From contig NZ_RJKQ01000004.1 of NCBI RefSeq assembly GCF_003751845.1, positions 360,929 to 424,928 of the forward strand: a DNA stretch of 64,000 nucleotides. The letters are read 5' to 3'. Positions 53,416 to 64,000 of the stretch are shown here, one piece after another. This DNA is from Enterobacter sp. BIGb0383 (GTDB lineage Bacteria; Pseudomonadota; Gammaproteobacteria; Enterobacterales; Enterobacteriaceae). The notes beneath the pieces were generated by a model that was not told the origin of the DNA, searched no databases, and saw only the letters and a list, made by a program, of their open reading frames with translations. Both the position numbers and the translations under genes were made by a program. Each line of letters starts with the position of its first letter. Position 1 is the first letter of the stretch.

Positions 53416-54588
53416 TTAGTGGTTTGCGTGCAGACGGTGACGGGTTACAAAGCCCAGCACCAGACACATCACAAAGACCACGGCATACAGGCCGTTAGCG
53501 GTCATCAGCGCCGCTTTTACGCCCTGATTTGCCACAATCGGACCGGTGACGATAAAGGTCAGCATGGTGCCGACGGTGCCGCAGGTCAGAATAAAGTTCA
53601 CCAGCTTCGGCGAGGCAATTTTAGTCTGCAGGGAGCCGAGGGTGATAATCGAGGTGTAAATGGCGCTGGAGAAGAAACCGAGCGTCAGAATAAACCAGAC
53701 CATATGTTCCGGCGCGCCGTTGATAAACAGGTACATCAGCACGGTCGCCAGCCCTGCCAGGACGGTCAGGATGCGCTGCAGGTCGAAGAAGCGCAGGATA
53801 AAGCTGAACGCCCACATGCCGAACATATACGACATCCAGAAATCGCTGACCAGCTTACCGGCATCGCTGAGGCTCAGGCCCAGGCTTTTGGCGTATTCCG
53901 GTACCCAGGAGATAAAGCCCAGCTGACCGAGGATGTAGCACAGGGCGGCAATGGACAGGAACAGCACGCCGATGCCCCATTTTTCTTTTGCCACCGGCTC
54001 GCTTTCCTTAACGGCTTTCTTACCCAGTACCGGGAAATCACAGCCAAAGGTCAGGATAAAGATCGCCACGTACACCAGACCGATAGCCGCATAGACCCAG
54101 TACCATTCGATGGTGCGCGCCAGCAGCCAGGCGGCGAGCATCGGGAAGATCATCCCGGCCATGCTGAAGAAGGAGTCGGTAAACAGCAGGCGGGAACCGC
54201 GCTGACGGCCTTCATACATATGGGTGATCAGGAAGGTCCCGATCGACATGGTAATACCGCTGACCAGGCCGAGAACAAACATCGCGGCGGAGAACAGCGC
54301 CAGGCTGTGGCTGAACATCAGCCCGGCAACGGCCGCCACCATCAGCACGAAGCCGAAGCGCAGCTGGGTTTTCAGCGGCACGATCTCCATCAGCCAGGCA
54401 TTCAGGAAGATAGAGATCAGGATCCCGGCGTTCAGGAAGGTAAAGGTGTTACTCATGCTGGAAACGGGCAGCTGGAAATACTCTGCGATGTTTCCCATCA
54501 CCATCCCGGTGACAATCACCAGCGCCCCGGTCAGGGCGTAGGAGAAAAAGCTGATCCATGTGAGCTTGATGCGGTTGCTGTTAGTCAT
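53416..54588 (-). CDS. tsgA: MFS transporter TsgA
   Basis: Major facilitator superfamily inner-membrane protein with about 12 predicted helices. 390 residues (E. coli 393). It is homologous to E. coli/Salmonella TsgA, whose substrate is not established; Salmonella tsgA was reported as selenite-responsive. It sits directly upstream of nirB with a separate terminator and is divergent from ppiA across 278 bases. Confidence 0.93.
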   Translation of the reverse strand: MTNSNRIKLTWISFFSYALTGALVIVTGMVMGNIAEYFQLPVSSMSNTFTFLNAGILISIFLNAWLMEIVPLKTQLRFGFVLMVAAVAGLMFSHSLALFSAAMFVLGLVSGITMSIGTFLITHMYEGRQRGSRLLFTDSFFSMAGMIFPMLAAWLLARTIEWYWVYAAIGLVYVAIFILTFGCDFPVLGKKAVKESEPVAKEKWGIGVLFLSIAALCYILGQLGFISWVPEYAKSLGLSLSDAGKLVSDFWMSYMFGMWAFSFILRFFDLQRILTVLAGLATVLMYLFINGAPEHMVWFILTLGFFSSAIYTSIITLGSLQTKIASPKLVNFILTCGTVGTMLTFIVTGPIVANQGVKAALMTANGLYAVVFVMCLVLGFVTRHRLHANH

Positions 54589-54866
54589 GACTCGCCTGTG
54601 AATAGAAGTGTAAAGCGCATTGACAGCGCCGGAAGTGGCCGGATTTTAGTCATTCCAGTGACCAATTTAAATGTTTATTTGCAATATATTTCCTGGTTAC
54701 AGGATTTGTTGTGATAAAAGTCACAATTGACTGCCGAAAACGATATCGTACACGTCAGTTACATCTGTTTCAGGTTGGTAAAATTAGGTAAATGGGTGGC
54801 CTGGAGCGGGAAGGCTCTTTACAATCAGGCCACGCGTTTGTTCACCGTTCTTCTTAAGGAACCCTC
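54589..54866. promoter_or_regulatory. tsgA-ppiA divergent intergenic region
   Basis: 278 bases without a gene. It holds a perfect CRP core site (54710-54725). E. coli ppiA is known to be CRP- and CytR-controlled from several promoters; I did not assign individual boxes here. Confidence 0.7.
54707..54728 (+). promoter_or_regulatory. CRP site upstream of ppiA
   Basis: TGTGA-TAAAAG-TCACA at 54710-54725, both half-sites perfect. It is 142 bases before the ppiA start and 120 from tsgA, so it could serve either gene; ppiA is the known CRP target in E. coli. Confidence 0.85.
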
Positions 54867-55439
54867 ATGCTCAAATTGACTCTGGCGGCCGTCGCAACTG
54901 TTTTCGCTCTTTCCGCCGTATCCACTTCCGCACTGGCGGCGAAAGGCGCTCCTCACGTCCTGCTGACCACCTCCGCCGGCAATATTGAGCTGGAGCTGAA
55001 CACCCAGAAAGCGCCTGTTTCGGTAGAAAACTTTCTCGGCTATGTGAATAGCGGTTTCTATAACAACACCATTTTCCACCGCGTTATCCCGGGCTTTATG
55101 GTGCAGGGCGGCGGCTTTAACGAGCAGATGCAGCAGAGCAAGCCGAATGCACCTATTAAAAACGAAGCGGATAACGGCCTGCGCAACACGCGCGGCACCG
55201 TTGCCATGGCGCGTACCGCCGATCAGGACAGCGCCACCAGCCAGTTCTTTATCAACGTTGCCGATAACGCCTTCCTCGACCACGGCCAGCGTGATTTTGG
55301 CTACGCGGTGTTTGGTAAAGTTGTGAAAGGGATGGATGTGGCTGACAAGATCTCTCAGGCGCAAAGCCATAACGTCGGGCCATACCAGAATGTGCCGACA
55401 AAACCGATAGTTATCCTGTCCGCGAAAGTCCTGCCTTAA
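54867..55439 (+). CDS. ppiA: Periplasmic peptidyl-prolyl isomerase A PpiA
   Basis: Cyclophilin that speeds proline isomerisation during folding of exported proteins. 190 residues, equal to E. coli. Signal peptide cleaved after about residue 24 ([11 protein letters not shown]). Cyclophilin motifs [15 protein letters not shown] (catalytic Arg), [13 protein letters not shown] and [10 protein letters not shown] are intact. Confidence 0.97.
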   Translation: MLKLTLAAVATVFALSAVSTSALAAKGAPHVLLTTSAGNIELELNTQKAPVSVENFLGYVNSGFYNNTIFHRVIPGFMVQGGGFNEQMQQSKPNAPIKNEADNGLRNTRGTVAMARTADQDSATSQFFINVADNAFLDHGQRDFGYAVFGKVVKGMDVADKISQAQSHNVGPYQNVPTKPIVILSAKVLP

Positions 55440-55447
55440 TTCTCCTT

Positions 55448-55470
55448 TGCGCGACCCGTCGGGTCGCGCA
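55448..55470 (+). terminator. Hairpin after ppiA
   Basis: TGCGCGACCC-GTC-GGGTCGCGCA, perfect 10-bp stem 8 bases past the ppiA stop. The tail (CGCCTTGCCT) is poor in T, so intrinsic termination may be incomplete. Confidence 0.6.
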
Positions 55471-55543
55471 CGCCTTGCCTCTCTGCATAACCTGGAATCG
55501 CTGCTTATACTTGTGGCACCTGGGCATGATTAGGGAGGCGAAA

Positions 55544-55711
55544 GTGAACACGCTCACTGACAAGCAAAAAACCCGTCTCTGGGAACGCACGCGCAATCAC
55601 AATTTTCAGGCCAGTCGTCGTCTTGAGGGCGTCGATATTCCTCTGGTTACCCTGACGGCGGACGAGGCGCTGGAGAGGCTGGAAGCGTTAAGGAGGCATT
55701 ATGAGCGATAA
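55544..55711 (+). CDS. yhfG: Fic antitoxin YhfG (FicA-type)
   Basis: 55 residues from GTG 55544, with GGGAGG at 55533-55538; same length as E. coli YhfG. It carries the class I Fic-inhibitory helix motif (S/T)xxxE(G/N): Ser24-Arg-Arg-Leu-Glu28-Gly29. In this family the Glu blocks the gamma-phosphate site of ATP in the Fic partner. The gene overlaps fic by 11 bases, the normal antitoxin-toxin arrangement. A longer ATG frame (55475) has no homology. Confidence 0.9.
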   Translation: MNTLTDKQKTRLWERTRNHNFQASRRLEGVDIPLVTLTADEALERLEALRRHYER

Positions 55712-56303
55712 ATTTGGCCACGGGCGCGACCCTTACCTTTATCCCGGCCTTAACGTGCTGCGTAACCGGCTGGGCATCCATCAGGCGCAGCGCCTTGAGC
55801 AGGCGGCGTATGAAATGACGGCGCTGCGTGCGGCGACCATGCCGATTGGGCCGCTGGTGCGCGGCCTGCCACATCTGTGTGCCATCCATCAGCATCTCTA
55901 TCAGGATGTTTTCGACTGGGCCGGTCAGTTCCGCGAGGTCGATATCTATCAGGGTGATACCCGATTCTGCCACTTTGGCTATATCGAGAAAGAGGGCAAT
56001 GCGCTGATGCGGGCGCTGGAAGAGGAGCACTACCTGGCCGAACTGGAAAGGCCAACCTTTATCGCCCGCCTGGCGCACTACTATTGCGAAATCAACGTCC
56101 TGCATCCGTTCCGGCTCGGTAACGGTCTGGCTCAGCGTATCTTCTTCGAACAGTTAGCGATTCACGCGGGCTATGCGCTGGACTGGCAGGGTATCGATCC
56201 TGACGCCTGGAGCCAGGCGAATCAGAGCGGCGCGATGGGCAAGCTGCAGCCGCTGGAGGATATCTTCGATAAGGTGGTGAATGACGGGCGGGAAACCGAG
56301 TAA
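55701..56303 (+). CDS. fic: Fic-domain protein (toxin partner of YhfG)
   Basis: 200 residues, equal to E. coli Fic. Fic enzymes usually AMPylate target hydroxyls; FicT-type toxins act on gyrase and topoisomerase IV. The active-site segment at residues 135-146 is [12 protein letters not shown]. Against HPFx(D/E)GNGRxxR it keeps the catalytic His, Asn and last Arg but has Leu in place of the acidic metal ligand and Leu in place of the first Arg. Activity may therefore be weak or altered. Its end overlaps the longer pabA frame but not the pabA start chosen here. Confidence 0.93.
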   Translation: MSDKFGHGRDPYLYPGLNVLRNRLGIHQAQRLEQAAYEMTALRAATMPIGPLVRGLPHLCAIHQHLYQDVFDWAGQFREVDIYQGDTRFCHFGYIEKEGNALMRALEEEHYLAELERPTFIARLAHYYCEINVLHPFRLGNGLAQRIFFEQLAIHAGYALDWQGIDPDAWSQANQSGAMGKLQPLEDIFDKVVNDGRETE

Positions 56304-56334
56304 ACTAGCGCGGTTTGCGTTTCCCGGAGCCGCT

Positions 56335-56898
56335 ATGATCCTGCTTATCGATAACTATGATTCCTTCACCTGGAACCTGTACCAGTACTTTTGTGAACTG
56401 GGAGCAGAGGTCTGCGTTCACCGCAACGACGAGCTGACGCTGGCGCAGATAGATGCGCTGGCCCCGCAGAAGATCGTCATTTCACCCGGTCCCTGCACGC
56501 CGACGGAAGCCGGTATCTCTCTTGAGGCTATCCGCCACTGCGCCGGTCGGATCCCGCTGCTCGGCGTGTGTCTGGGCCATCAGGCGATTGCCCAGGCCTT
56601 CGGCGCCACCATCGTACATGCGGCAAAGGTGATGCACGGAAAAACCTCCCCGGTGACCCACGGTAATACCGGTGTCTTCCGCAATCTGAATAATCCCCTG
56701 ACCGTCACCCGCTACCACTCGCTGGTGATTGATCCGCCCACGCTGCCGGACTGCTTTGAGGTAACGGCATGGAGTGATACGCAGGAGATCATGGGGATCC
56801 GCCATCGCGACTGGGATCTGGAGGGCGTTCAGTTCCACCCGGAAAGTATCCTGAGTGAGCAGGGTCACGCGCTGCTGGCAAATTTCCTTAACCGCTGA
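56335..56898 (+). CDS. pabA: Aminodeoxychorismate synthase glutaminase PabA
   Basis: Glutamine amidotransferase subunit that supplies ammonia to PabB for p-aminobenzoate and folate synthesis. 187 residues from [11 protein letters not shown], equal to E. coli. The triad is Cys79 in LGVCLGHQA plus His and Glu in FHPESIL. The open frame reaches 56281, inside fic, but the extra 18 residues are unmatched. It is upstream of argD. Confidence 0.96.
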   Translation: MILLIDNYDSFTWNLYQYFCELGAEVCVHRNDELTLAQIDALAPQKIVISPGPCTPTEAGISLEAIRHCAGRIPLLGVCLGHQAIAQAFGATIVHAAKVMHGKTSPVTHGNTGVFRNLNNPLTVTRYHSLVIDPPTLPDCFEVTAWSDTQEIMGIRHRDWDLEGVQFHPESILSEQGHALLANFLNR

Positions 56899-56926
56899 TG
56901 CGTTAGTGGTTGCCATGCAGTGATTT

Positions 56927-56964
56927 TTTATGCATATTTTGTGATTATAATTTCACATTCATTG
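56927..56964 (+). promoter_or_regulatory. Possible ArgR boxes upstream of argD
   Basis: AT-rich stretch with ATGCATATTTTG and TTTCACATTCATT separated by a few bases, 24 to 61 bases before argD. It resembles a degenerate pair of ARG boxes (half-site ATTCATT is clear). ArgR repression of argD is known in E. coli. The match is partial. Confidence 0.45.
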
Positions 56965-56972
56965 CTGATTAA

Positions 56973-60283
<3,311 letters not shown>

Positions 60284-60295
60284 AGAGGAATAAAC

Positions 60296-60325
60296 AAAAA
60301 CGGCGCATTAACGAGTAACGCGCCG
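60296..60325 (-). terminator. Terminator of crp
   Basis: On the minus strand CGGCGC and GCGCCG pair around a 13-base partly complementary loop, followed by TTTTTGTTT. It is 14 bases past the crp stop. Confidence 0.85.
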
Positions 60326-60338
60326 CTTCAACGCAGGC

Positions 60339-60971
60339 TTAACGGGTGCCGTAAACGACGATGGTTTTACCGTGCGCGGAGATCAGGTTTTGATCTTCCA
60401 GCATTTTCAGAATACGGCCAACGGTTTCGCGGGAGCAGCCGACGATCTGGCCGATCTCCTGACGGGTGATTTTGATCTGCATTCCGTCCGGGTGGGTCAT
60501 CGCATCCGGCTGTTTTGCCAGATTCAGCAGCGTCTGTGCGATACGGCCGGTCACGTCCAGGAAGGCGAGGTTGCCCACTTTTTCAGAAGTCACCTGCAGA
60601 CGACGCGCCATCTGCGAGGAGAGTCGCATTAAGATATCCGGGTTAACCTGGATCAGCTGACGGAATTTTTTATAGGAGATTTCAGCTACTTCACAAGCGG
60701 TTTTAGCGCGAACCCATGCACTGCGTTCCTGACCCTCTTCAAACAGGCCTAATTCACCAATGAAGTCGCCCTGGTTAAGGTAAGAGAGGATCATTTCTTT
60801 TCCTTCCTCATCCTTAATAAGCACTGCCACAGAGCCTTTAACGATGTAATACAGCGTTTCTGCTTTTTCACCCTGGTGAATCAGCGTGCTCTTAGACGGG
60901 TACTTATGGATGTGGCAATGAGACAAGAACCATTCGAGAGTCGGGTCTGTTTGCGGTTTGCCAAGCACCAT
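60339..60971 (-). CDS. crp: cAMP receptor protein CRP
   Basis: Global carbon-catabolite regulator, active as a cAMP-bound dimer. 210 residues, as in E. coli. N-terminal cyclic-nucleotide fold with [20 protein letters not shown] as the cAMP pocket, the long dimer helix, and the C-terminal HTH with recognition helix in [20 protein letters not shown]. Likely targets in this window include malT and ppiA. Divergent from yhfA. Confidence 0.99.
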   Translation of the reverse strand: MVLGKPQTDPTLEWFLSHCHIHKYPSKSTLIHQGEKAETLYYIVKGSVAVLIKDEEGKEMILSYLNQGDFIGELGLFEEGQERSAWVRAKTACEVAEISYKKFRQLIQVNPDILMRLSSQMARRLQVTSEKVGNLAFLDVTGRIAQTLLNLAKQPDAMTHPDGMQIKITRQEIGQIVGCSRETVGRILKMLEDQNLISAHGKTIVVYGTR

Positions 60972-61278
60972 GCGCGGTTATCCTCTGTTATAAGCGGTCT
61001 CCAGAGCCAGGTGTAAGGTACCGTCTCTGGGGTTGCAATCGTATACTTCCCGATTCCTGGGAAGATGGCTGTCAGATCCTCTGCAGCCTGTAATGTGATG
61101 TCCTCTGCATACATGCAAATCATCAATGAATTACCGTAGTATCGAGACTGTTTTAGCATAGCTTTTGCCGCCTGTCTCCTGGTGTCTCGCTTCAGCATGA
61201 CGCAGGTCGCCTTCCGTTGCGAGTTTTGTTATGTGCGCGTAATCTGTGGGGAAAATTGGGAATCCGGAGTTAAATATT
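60972..61278. promoter_or_regulatory. crp-yhfA divergent regulatory region
   Basis: 307 bases without a gene. It contains a CRP site (61091-61112) in the long crp leader. E. coli crp is autoregulated here by CRP and a divergent transcript. I did not assign the promoters to base level. Confidence 0.75.
61091..61112 (-). promoter_or_regulatory. CRP autoregulatory site of crp
   Basis: TAATGTGATGTCCTCTGCAT: TGTGA at 61094-61098 with a weak right half. It is nearly the reverse complement of the site I recall in the E. coli crp leader, which mediates autoregulation. Confidence 0.7.
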
Positions 61279-61683
61279 ATGCATGCGCGTGTGAAATGGG
61301 TTGAAGGGCTAACATTCCTGGGCGAGTCGGCTTCCGGGCACCAGATCATGATGGACGGCAATGCCGGTGATAAGGCACCCAGCCCGATGGAAATGGTGCT
61401 GATGGCGGCAGGTGGATGCAGCGCCATTGACGTAGTGTCGATTCTGCAGAAGGGGCGTCATGCGGTTACCGACTGCGAAGTGAAGCTGACCTCCGAGCGT
61501 CGGGAAGAGGCTCCGCGTCTGTTCACGCATATCAATCTGCACTTTGTCGTGACCGGTAAGGATCTGAAGGATGCGGCGGTGTCCAGAGCGGTGGATCTGT
61601 CGGCGGAGAAGTACTGCTCCGTTGCCCTGATGCTGGAGAAGGCGGTCAATATCACCCACTCTTACGAAGTGGTGGAAGGCTAA
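61279..61683 (+). CDS. yhfA: OsmC-family protein YhfA
   Basis: 134 residues from MHARVKWVEG, equal to E. coli YhfA. The OsmC/Ohr fold has the two conserved cysteines in AAGGCSAIDVV and SAEKYCSVALML, suggesting peroxidase-type activity; its true substrate is not established. An ATG 11 codons upstream (61246) is possible but unmatched in homologues. It is divergent from crp. Confidence 0.93.
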   Translation: MHARVKWVEGLTFLGESASGHQIMMDGNAGDKAPSPMEMVLMAAGGCSAIDVVSILQKGRHAVTDCEVKLTSERREEAPRLFTHINLHFVVTGKDLKDAAVSRAVDLSAEKYCSVALMLEKAVNITHSYEVVEG

Positions 61684-61697
61684 GCCTGGTCGGTCTG

Positions 61698-61729
61698 GCC
61701 CGGCAGGCAGCGTGCCGCCGGGCTTCTTT
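61698..61729. terminator. Terminator between yhfA and prkB
   Basis: GCCCGGCAGGCA and TGCCGCCGGGC pair with one bulge around GCG, followed by TTCTTT on the plus strand. It lies between convergent stops. Confidence 0.78.
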
Positions 61730-61731
61730 CG

Positions 61732-62601
61732 CTATTCGATTTTTTTGCCTTCCATCAGTCGCTGCACCAGCGGCATCATAATCAGCTCCATCGCCAGCCC
61801 CATTTTACCCCCTGGCACCACCAACGTATTCATCTGAGAAATGAATGAGCCCTGCAGCATTGCCAGCAGCCAGGGATAATCAATATCTTCCAGATTGCGG
61901 AAGTGGATCACCACCAGGCTCTCATCCAGCGAGGGAATCGTTTTGGCGGCAAACGGGTTAGAGGTATCGACGGTCGGCACGCGCTGGAAGTTAATATGGG
62001 TGCGTGAGAACTGCGGCGTAATGTAGTTAATATAGTCATCCATCGACCGCACCACCGAGTCCATCACGGTTTCCCGGGAATGCCCGCGTTCGCTGGTGTC
62101 GCGAACCAGCTTCTGGATCCACTCCAGGTTAACGATCGGCACCACCCCGACCAGCAGATCCACATGCTGCGCGACGTCATGACGATCGTCCACGACGCCG
62201 CCGTGCAACCCTTCGTAGAAGAGAATATCCGTCGGTTCCGGCAGCGGCTGCCAGGGCGTAAAGGTACCGGGCACCTGATTCCACGGCACCGCCTCATCAT
62301 AGGTATGCAGATACTTTCGCGACTGGCCCGTGCCGCCGTTGCCGTACTCGATAAAGGTTTGTTCCAGCAGGCCAAAGTCGTTGGCTTCCGGGCCGAAATA
62401 GCTGATATGACGGCCAAGATCCCGCGCTTTGCGGATCGCCATATCCATTTCCGGACGGGTGTAGTGATGAAAACTGTCGCCCTCAACCTCTGCGGCGCGC
62501 AGATTAAGCTGGGCAAAGATTTTGCGAAACGCGAGGCTGGTGGTGGTGGTGCCCGCGCCGCTGGAGCCGGTCACGGCGATCACCGGATGTTTGGCAGACA
62601 T
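61732..62601 (-). CDS. prkB: Phosphoribulokinase-like protein PrkB
   Basis: 289 residues, equal to E. coli PrkB. P-loop VTGSSGAGTTTTSLAFRK near residue 10; phosphoribulokinase family features YEGLHGG and VPGGKMGLAMELIM. Enterobacteria lack RuBisCO, so the physiological substrate is unknown; annotation as phosphoribulokinase is by family only. It lies downstream of yheU on the same strand. Confidence 0.92.
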   Translation of the reverse strand: MSAKHPVIAVTGSSGAGTTTTSLAFRKIFAQLNLRAAEVEGDSFHHYTRPEMDMAIRKARDLGRHISYFGPEANDFGLLEQTFIEYGNGGTGQSRKYLHTYDEAVPWNQVPGTFTPWQPLPEPTDILFYEGLHGGVVDDRHDVAQHVDLLVGVVPIVNLEWIQKLVRDTSERGHSRETVMDSVVRSMDDYINYITPQFSRTHINFQRVPTVDTSNPFAAKTIPSLDESLVVIHFRNLEDIDYPWLLAMLQGSFISQMNTLVVPGGKMGLAMELIMMPLVQRLMEGKKIE

Positions 62602-62685
62602 AAGGAACTACTCCCTGAAAGGCGGTGGAATTGAGTATAGACCCATCACCCTTCAGGCAGCGTGACGGAGTGATTGCCTGTAACG

Positions 62686-62904
62686 TCAGCCACGGAAGTG
62701 CGCGCGTGGCATAATATTGACCGTCTCGTGCAGCTCTGACCACACCAGCACGGCCTCGCCGCGCTGTAGCTGACTTTTTACATCGGCGACCTTTTGTTCA
62801 AGCGAACGTTCATGTTCACCATAATCGGTCCCTTCACGCAAGACAAAGCTTTCAATCAGACTATCCAGCGTCTCAGGCGTCAGCTCCTGCCAGGGGATCA
62901 TCAT
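62686..62904 (-). CDS. yheU: UPF0270 protein YheU
   Basis: 72 residues from [14 protein letters not shown], equal to E. coli YheU. Small conserved cytosolic protein of unknown function with an acidic, helical composition. Its ATG overlaps the yheT stop by 4 bases, so the two are likely co-translated. The longer frame (62958) lies inside yheT. Confidence 0.92.
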   Translation of the reverse strand: MMIPWQELTPETLDSLIESFVLREGTDYGEHERSLEQKVADVKSQLQRGEAVLVWSELHETVNIMPRAHFRG

Positions 62905-63923
62905 TTCGCACGCTCCAGATAATGCGTCAGCCAGTCGGGGATTCGGGTCTCCAGCCACATTTTCGGACGTCGCAGAGTACCGCCGACAAAGCCCACGTGG
63001 CCGCCGTGTTCGGTTAGCTGGTACTCCACGTGCGGCGGGAGCGTTGTCACATCGGGTATCACCTGGCTATCCATAAACGGATCGTCCTTCGCGTGGATAA
63101 TCAGCGTTGGTTTGGCTATCTGATTCAGCAGCGGCAGGGCGCTACAGCGGCGATAGTAGTCGATGGCATCGCTAAAGCCGTGAATGCGGGCGGTGATCAG
63201 ATCGTCAAACTCGCGCAGGCGACGTACTTTTTTCAACTGCGGTAAATCGATGGGCAACGTGCCGGGCCAGGCTTTGAGCTTGCGGGTGGCATTAGCTTTC
63301 AGCAGGTTCAGCAGATAGCGCTGATAGACGCGGGAGAAGCCTTTTTCCATATGGTAGCTACAGGCTTCCAGCAGGAACGGCGCGGAGACAATCACCGCCG
63401 CATCCAGCGGCGCGTCATGGCCGGTTTTTGCCAGCAGGCAGGCCAGCATATTGCCGCCCAGCGAATAGCCGACGGCGGCGGTAGGCGCCTCGCCAAGTTC
63501 GCGCTTCAGCCAGTGCAGAAACCAGGTTCCATCTTCCGTTTCGCCAGAGTGGTAAATACGCTTTTGCCGGTTAGGCTCGCCGCTGCAGCCGCGAAAGTGC
63601 ATTACCACGCCCAGCCAGCCGCGTTCGCTGGCGGCCTGGATTAAACCGTGGGCGTAAGGGCTGTGCAGGCTGCCTTCCAGCCCGTGGAACACCACCAGCC
63701 GGGGTTTGTGCTTCGCCTGCTGCGGATCTTCGCTCCACGCCAGGTCGACAAAATCATCATCCGGCAGCTCAAGGCGCTGCCAGTGCGGCGTAAACTGCAG
63801 ACGGCGGCGTAAAATACGCGGCAGCATAGTCTGCAGATGCCGGTTGCGCAGGCCGACCATCGGGCGGAACGCCTGGCTATCCTCAGCGGTAAGGGGAAGG
63901 TCAACGGGAGTTATCTGGGCCAT
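62901..63923 (-). CDS. yheT: Alpha/beta hydrolase YheT
   Basis: 340 residues, equal to E. coli. AB-hydrolase-4 family: [15 protein letters not shown] near 75, nucleophile Ser in [15 protein letters not shown] near 148, Asp in [10 protein letters not shown] and His in [12 protein letters not shown] predicted hydrolase or esterase with no assigned substrate. It is upstream of yheU. The 77 bases after it to the window end hold no recognisable gene. Confidence 0.93.
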   Translation of the reverse strand: MAQITPVDLPLTAEDSQAFRPMVGLRNRHLQTMLPRILRRRLQFTPHWQRLELPDDDFVDLAWSEDPQQAKHKPRLVVFHGLEGSLHSPYAHGLIQAASERGWLGVVMHFRGCSGEPNRQKRIYHSGETEDGTWFLHWLKRELGEAPTAAVGYSLGGNMLACLLAKTGHDAPLDAAVIVSAPFLLEACSYHMEKGFSRVYQRYLLNLLKANATRKLKAWPGTLPIDLPQLKKVRRLREFDDLITARIHGFSDAIDYYRRCSALPLLNQIAKPTLIIHAKDDPFMDSQVIPDVTTLPPHVEYQLTEHGGHVGFVGGTLRRPKMWLETRIPDWLTHYLERAK

Positions 63924-64000
63924 ATTCTGTGCGATGTTTTCTTATGAATTCGCGGACTACTATAACGCCTGTTGGCGACGGTGTTGACTATTTTGCGGCA

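Overview
The window is a stretch of enterobacterial core chromosome (family Enterobacteriaceae, GC-rich, roughly mid-to-high 50s percent by eye). Almost every gene is recognisable by protein similarity to its Escherichia coli K-12 counterpart, usually with the same length within a few residues. Content and order correspond to the E. coli glgX-to-yheT region. Several differences (a local inversion, no nirC, no gntT, no rtc genes, a DUF1471 gene between bioH and feoC) argue for a genus other than Escherichia or Salmonella. I cannot name the species from the sequence alone.

Layout, left to right. (1) 1-6431: glycogen metabolism, glgX (5' end cut by the window) - glgC - glgA - glgP. (2) 6475-18613: glycerol-3-phosphate and maltose genes. 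These are glpD with tandem GlpR operators, malQ-malP divergent from malT with MalT and CRP sites between, then glpR-glpG-glpE and nfuA. Relative to E. coli K-12 the whole block from glpE to malQ is inverted, so glpD now lies downstream of malPQ and glpEGR lies downstream of nfuA. (3) 18672-23526: gntX, bioH, a small secreted DUF1471 protein, and the ferrous iron system feoABC with overlapping Fur-box-like sequence. (4) 23765-31863: tex, greB, the ompR-envZ osmosensing two-component operon, pckA, and the redox chaperone hslO. (5) 31891-42078: hslR, yrfG, igaA, nudE, mrcA (PBP1a), and the hofMNOPQ cluster, which is related to type IV pilus and DNA-uptake machinery. (6) 42375-48755: the aroK-aroB-damX-dam-rpe-gph-trpS cluster. 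(7) 48804-54588: cysG, nirD, nirB and tsgA on the minus strand. nirC is missing and nirBD ends in its own strong terminator; FNR and NarL/NarP sites sit upstream of nirB. (8) 54867-58208: ppiA with a perfect CRP core site, the yhfG-fic antitoxin-toxin pair, pabA, argD. (9) 58205-63923: yhfK, crp, the OsmC-like yhfA, prkB, yheU, yheT.

Functional themes are carbon storage and catabolite control (glg, mal, glp, crp), envelope stress and osmotic sensing (ompR-envZ, igaA, mrcA), anaerobic nitrogen and iron metabolism (nir, feo), and central biosynthesis (aro, pab, arg, trpS). I see no rRNA, tRNA, CRISPR array, insertion sequence, integrase or prophage gene. I do not find a clearly undescribed system. 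The observations most worth following up are the mal-glp inversion and its palindromic junctions, the loss of nirC with uncoupling of cysG, and the degenerate Fic active-site motif.
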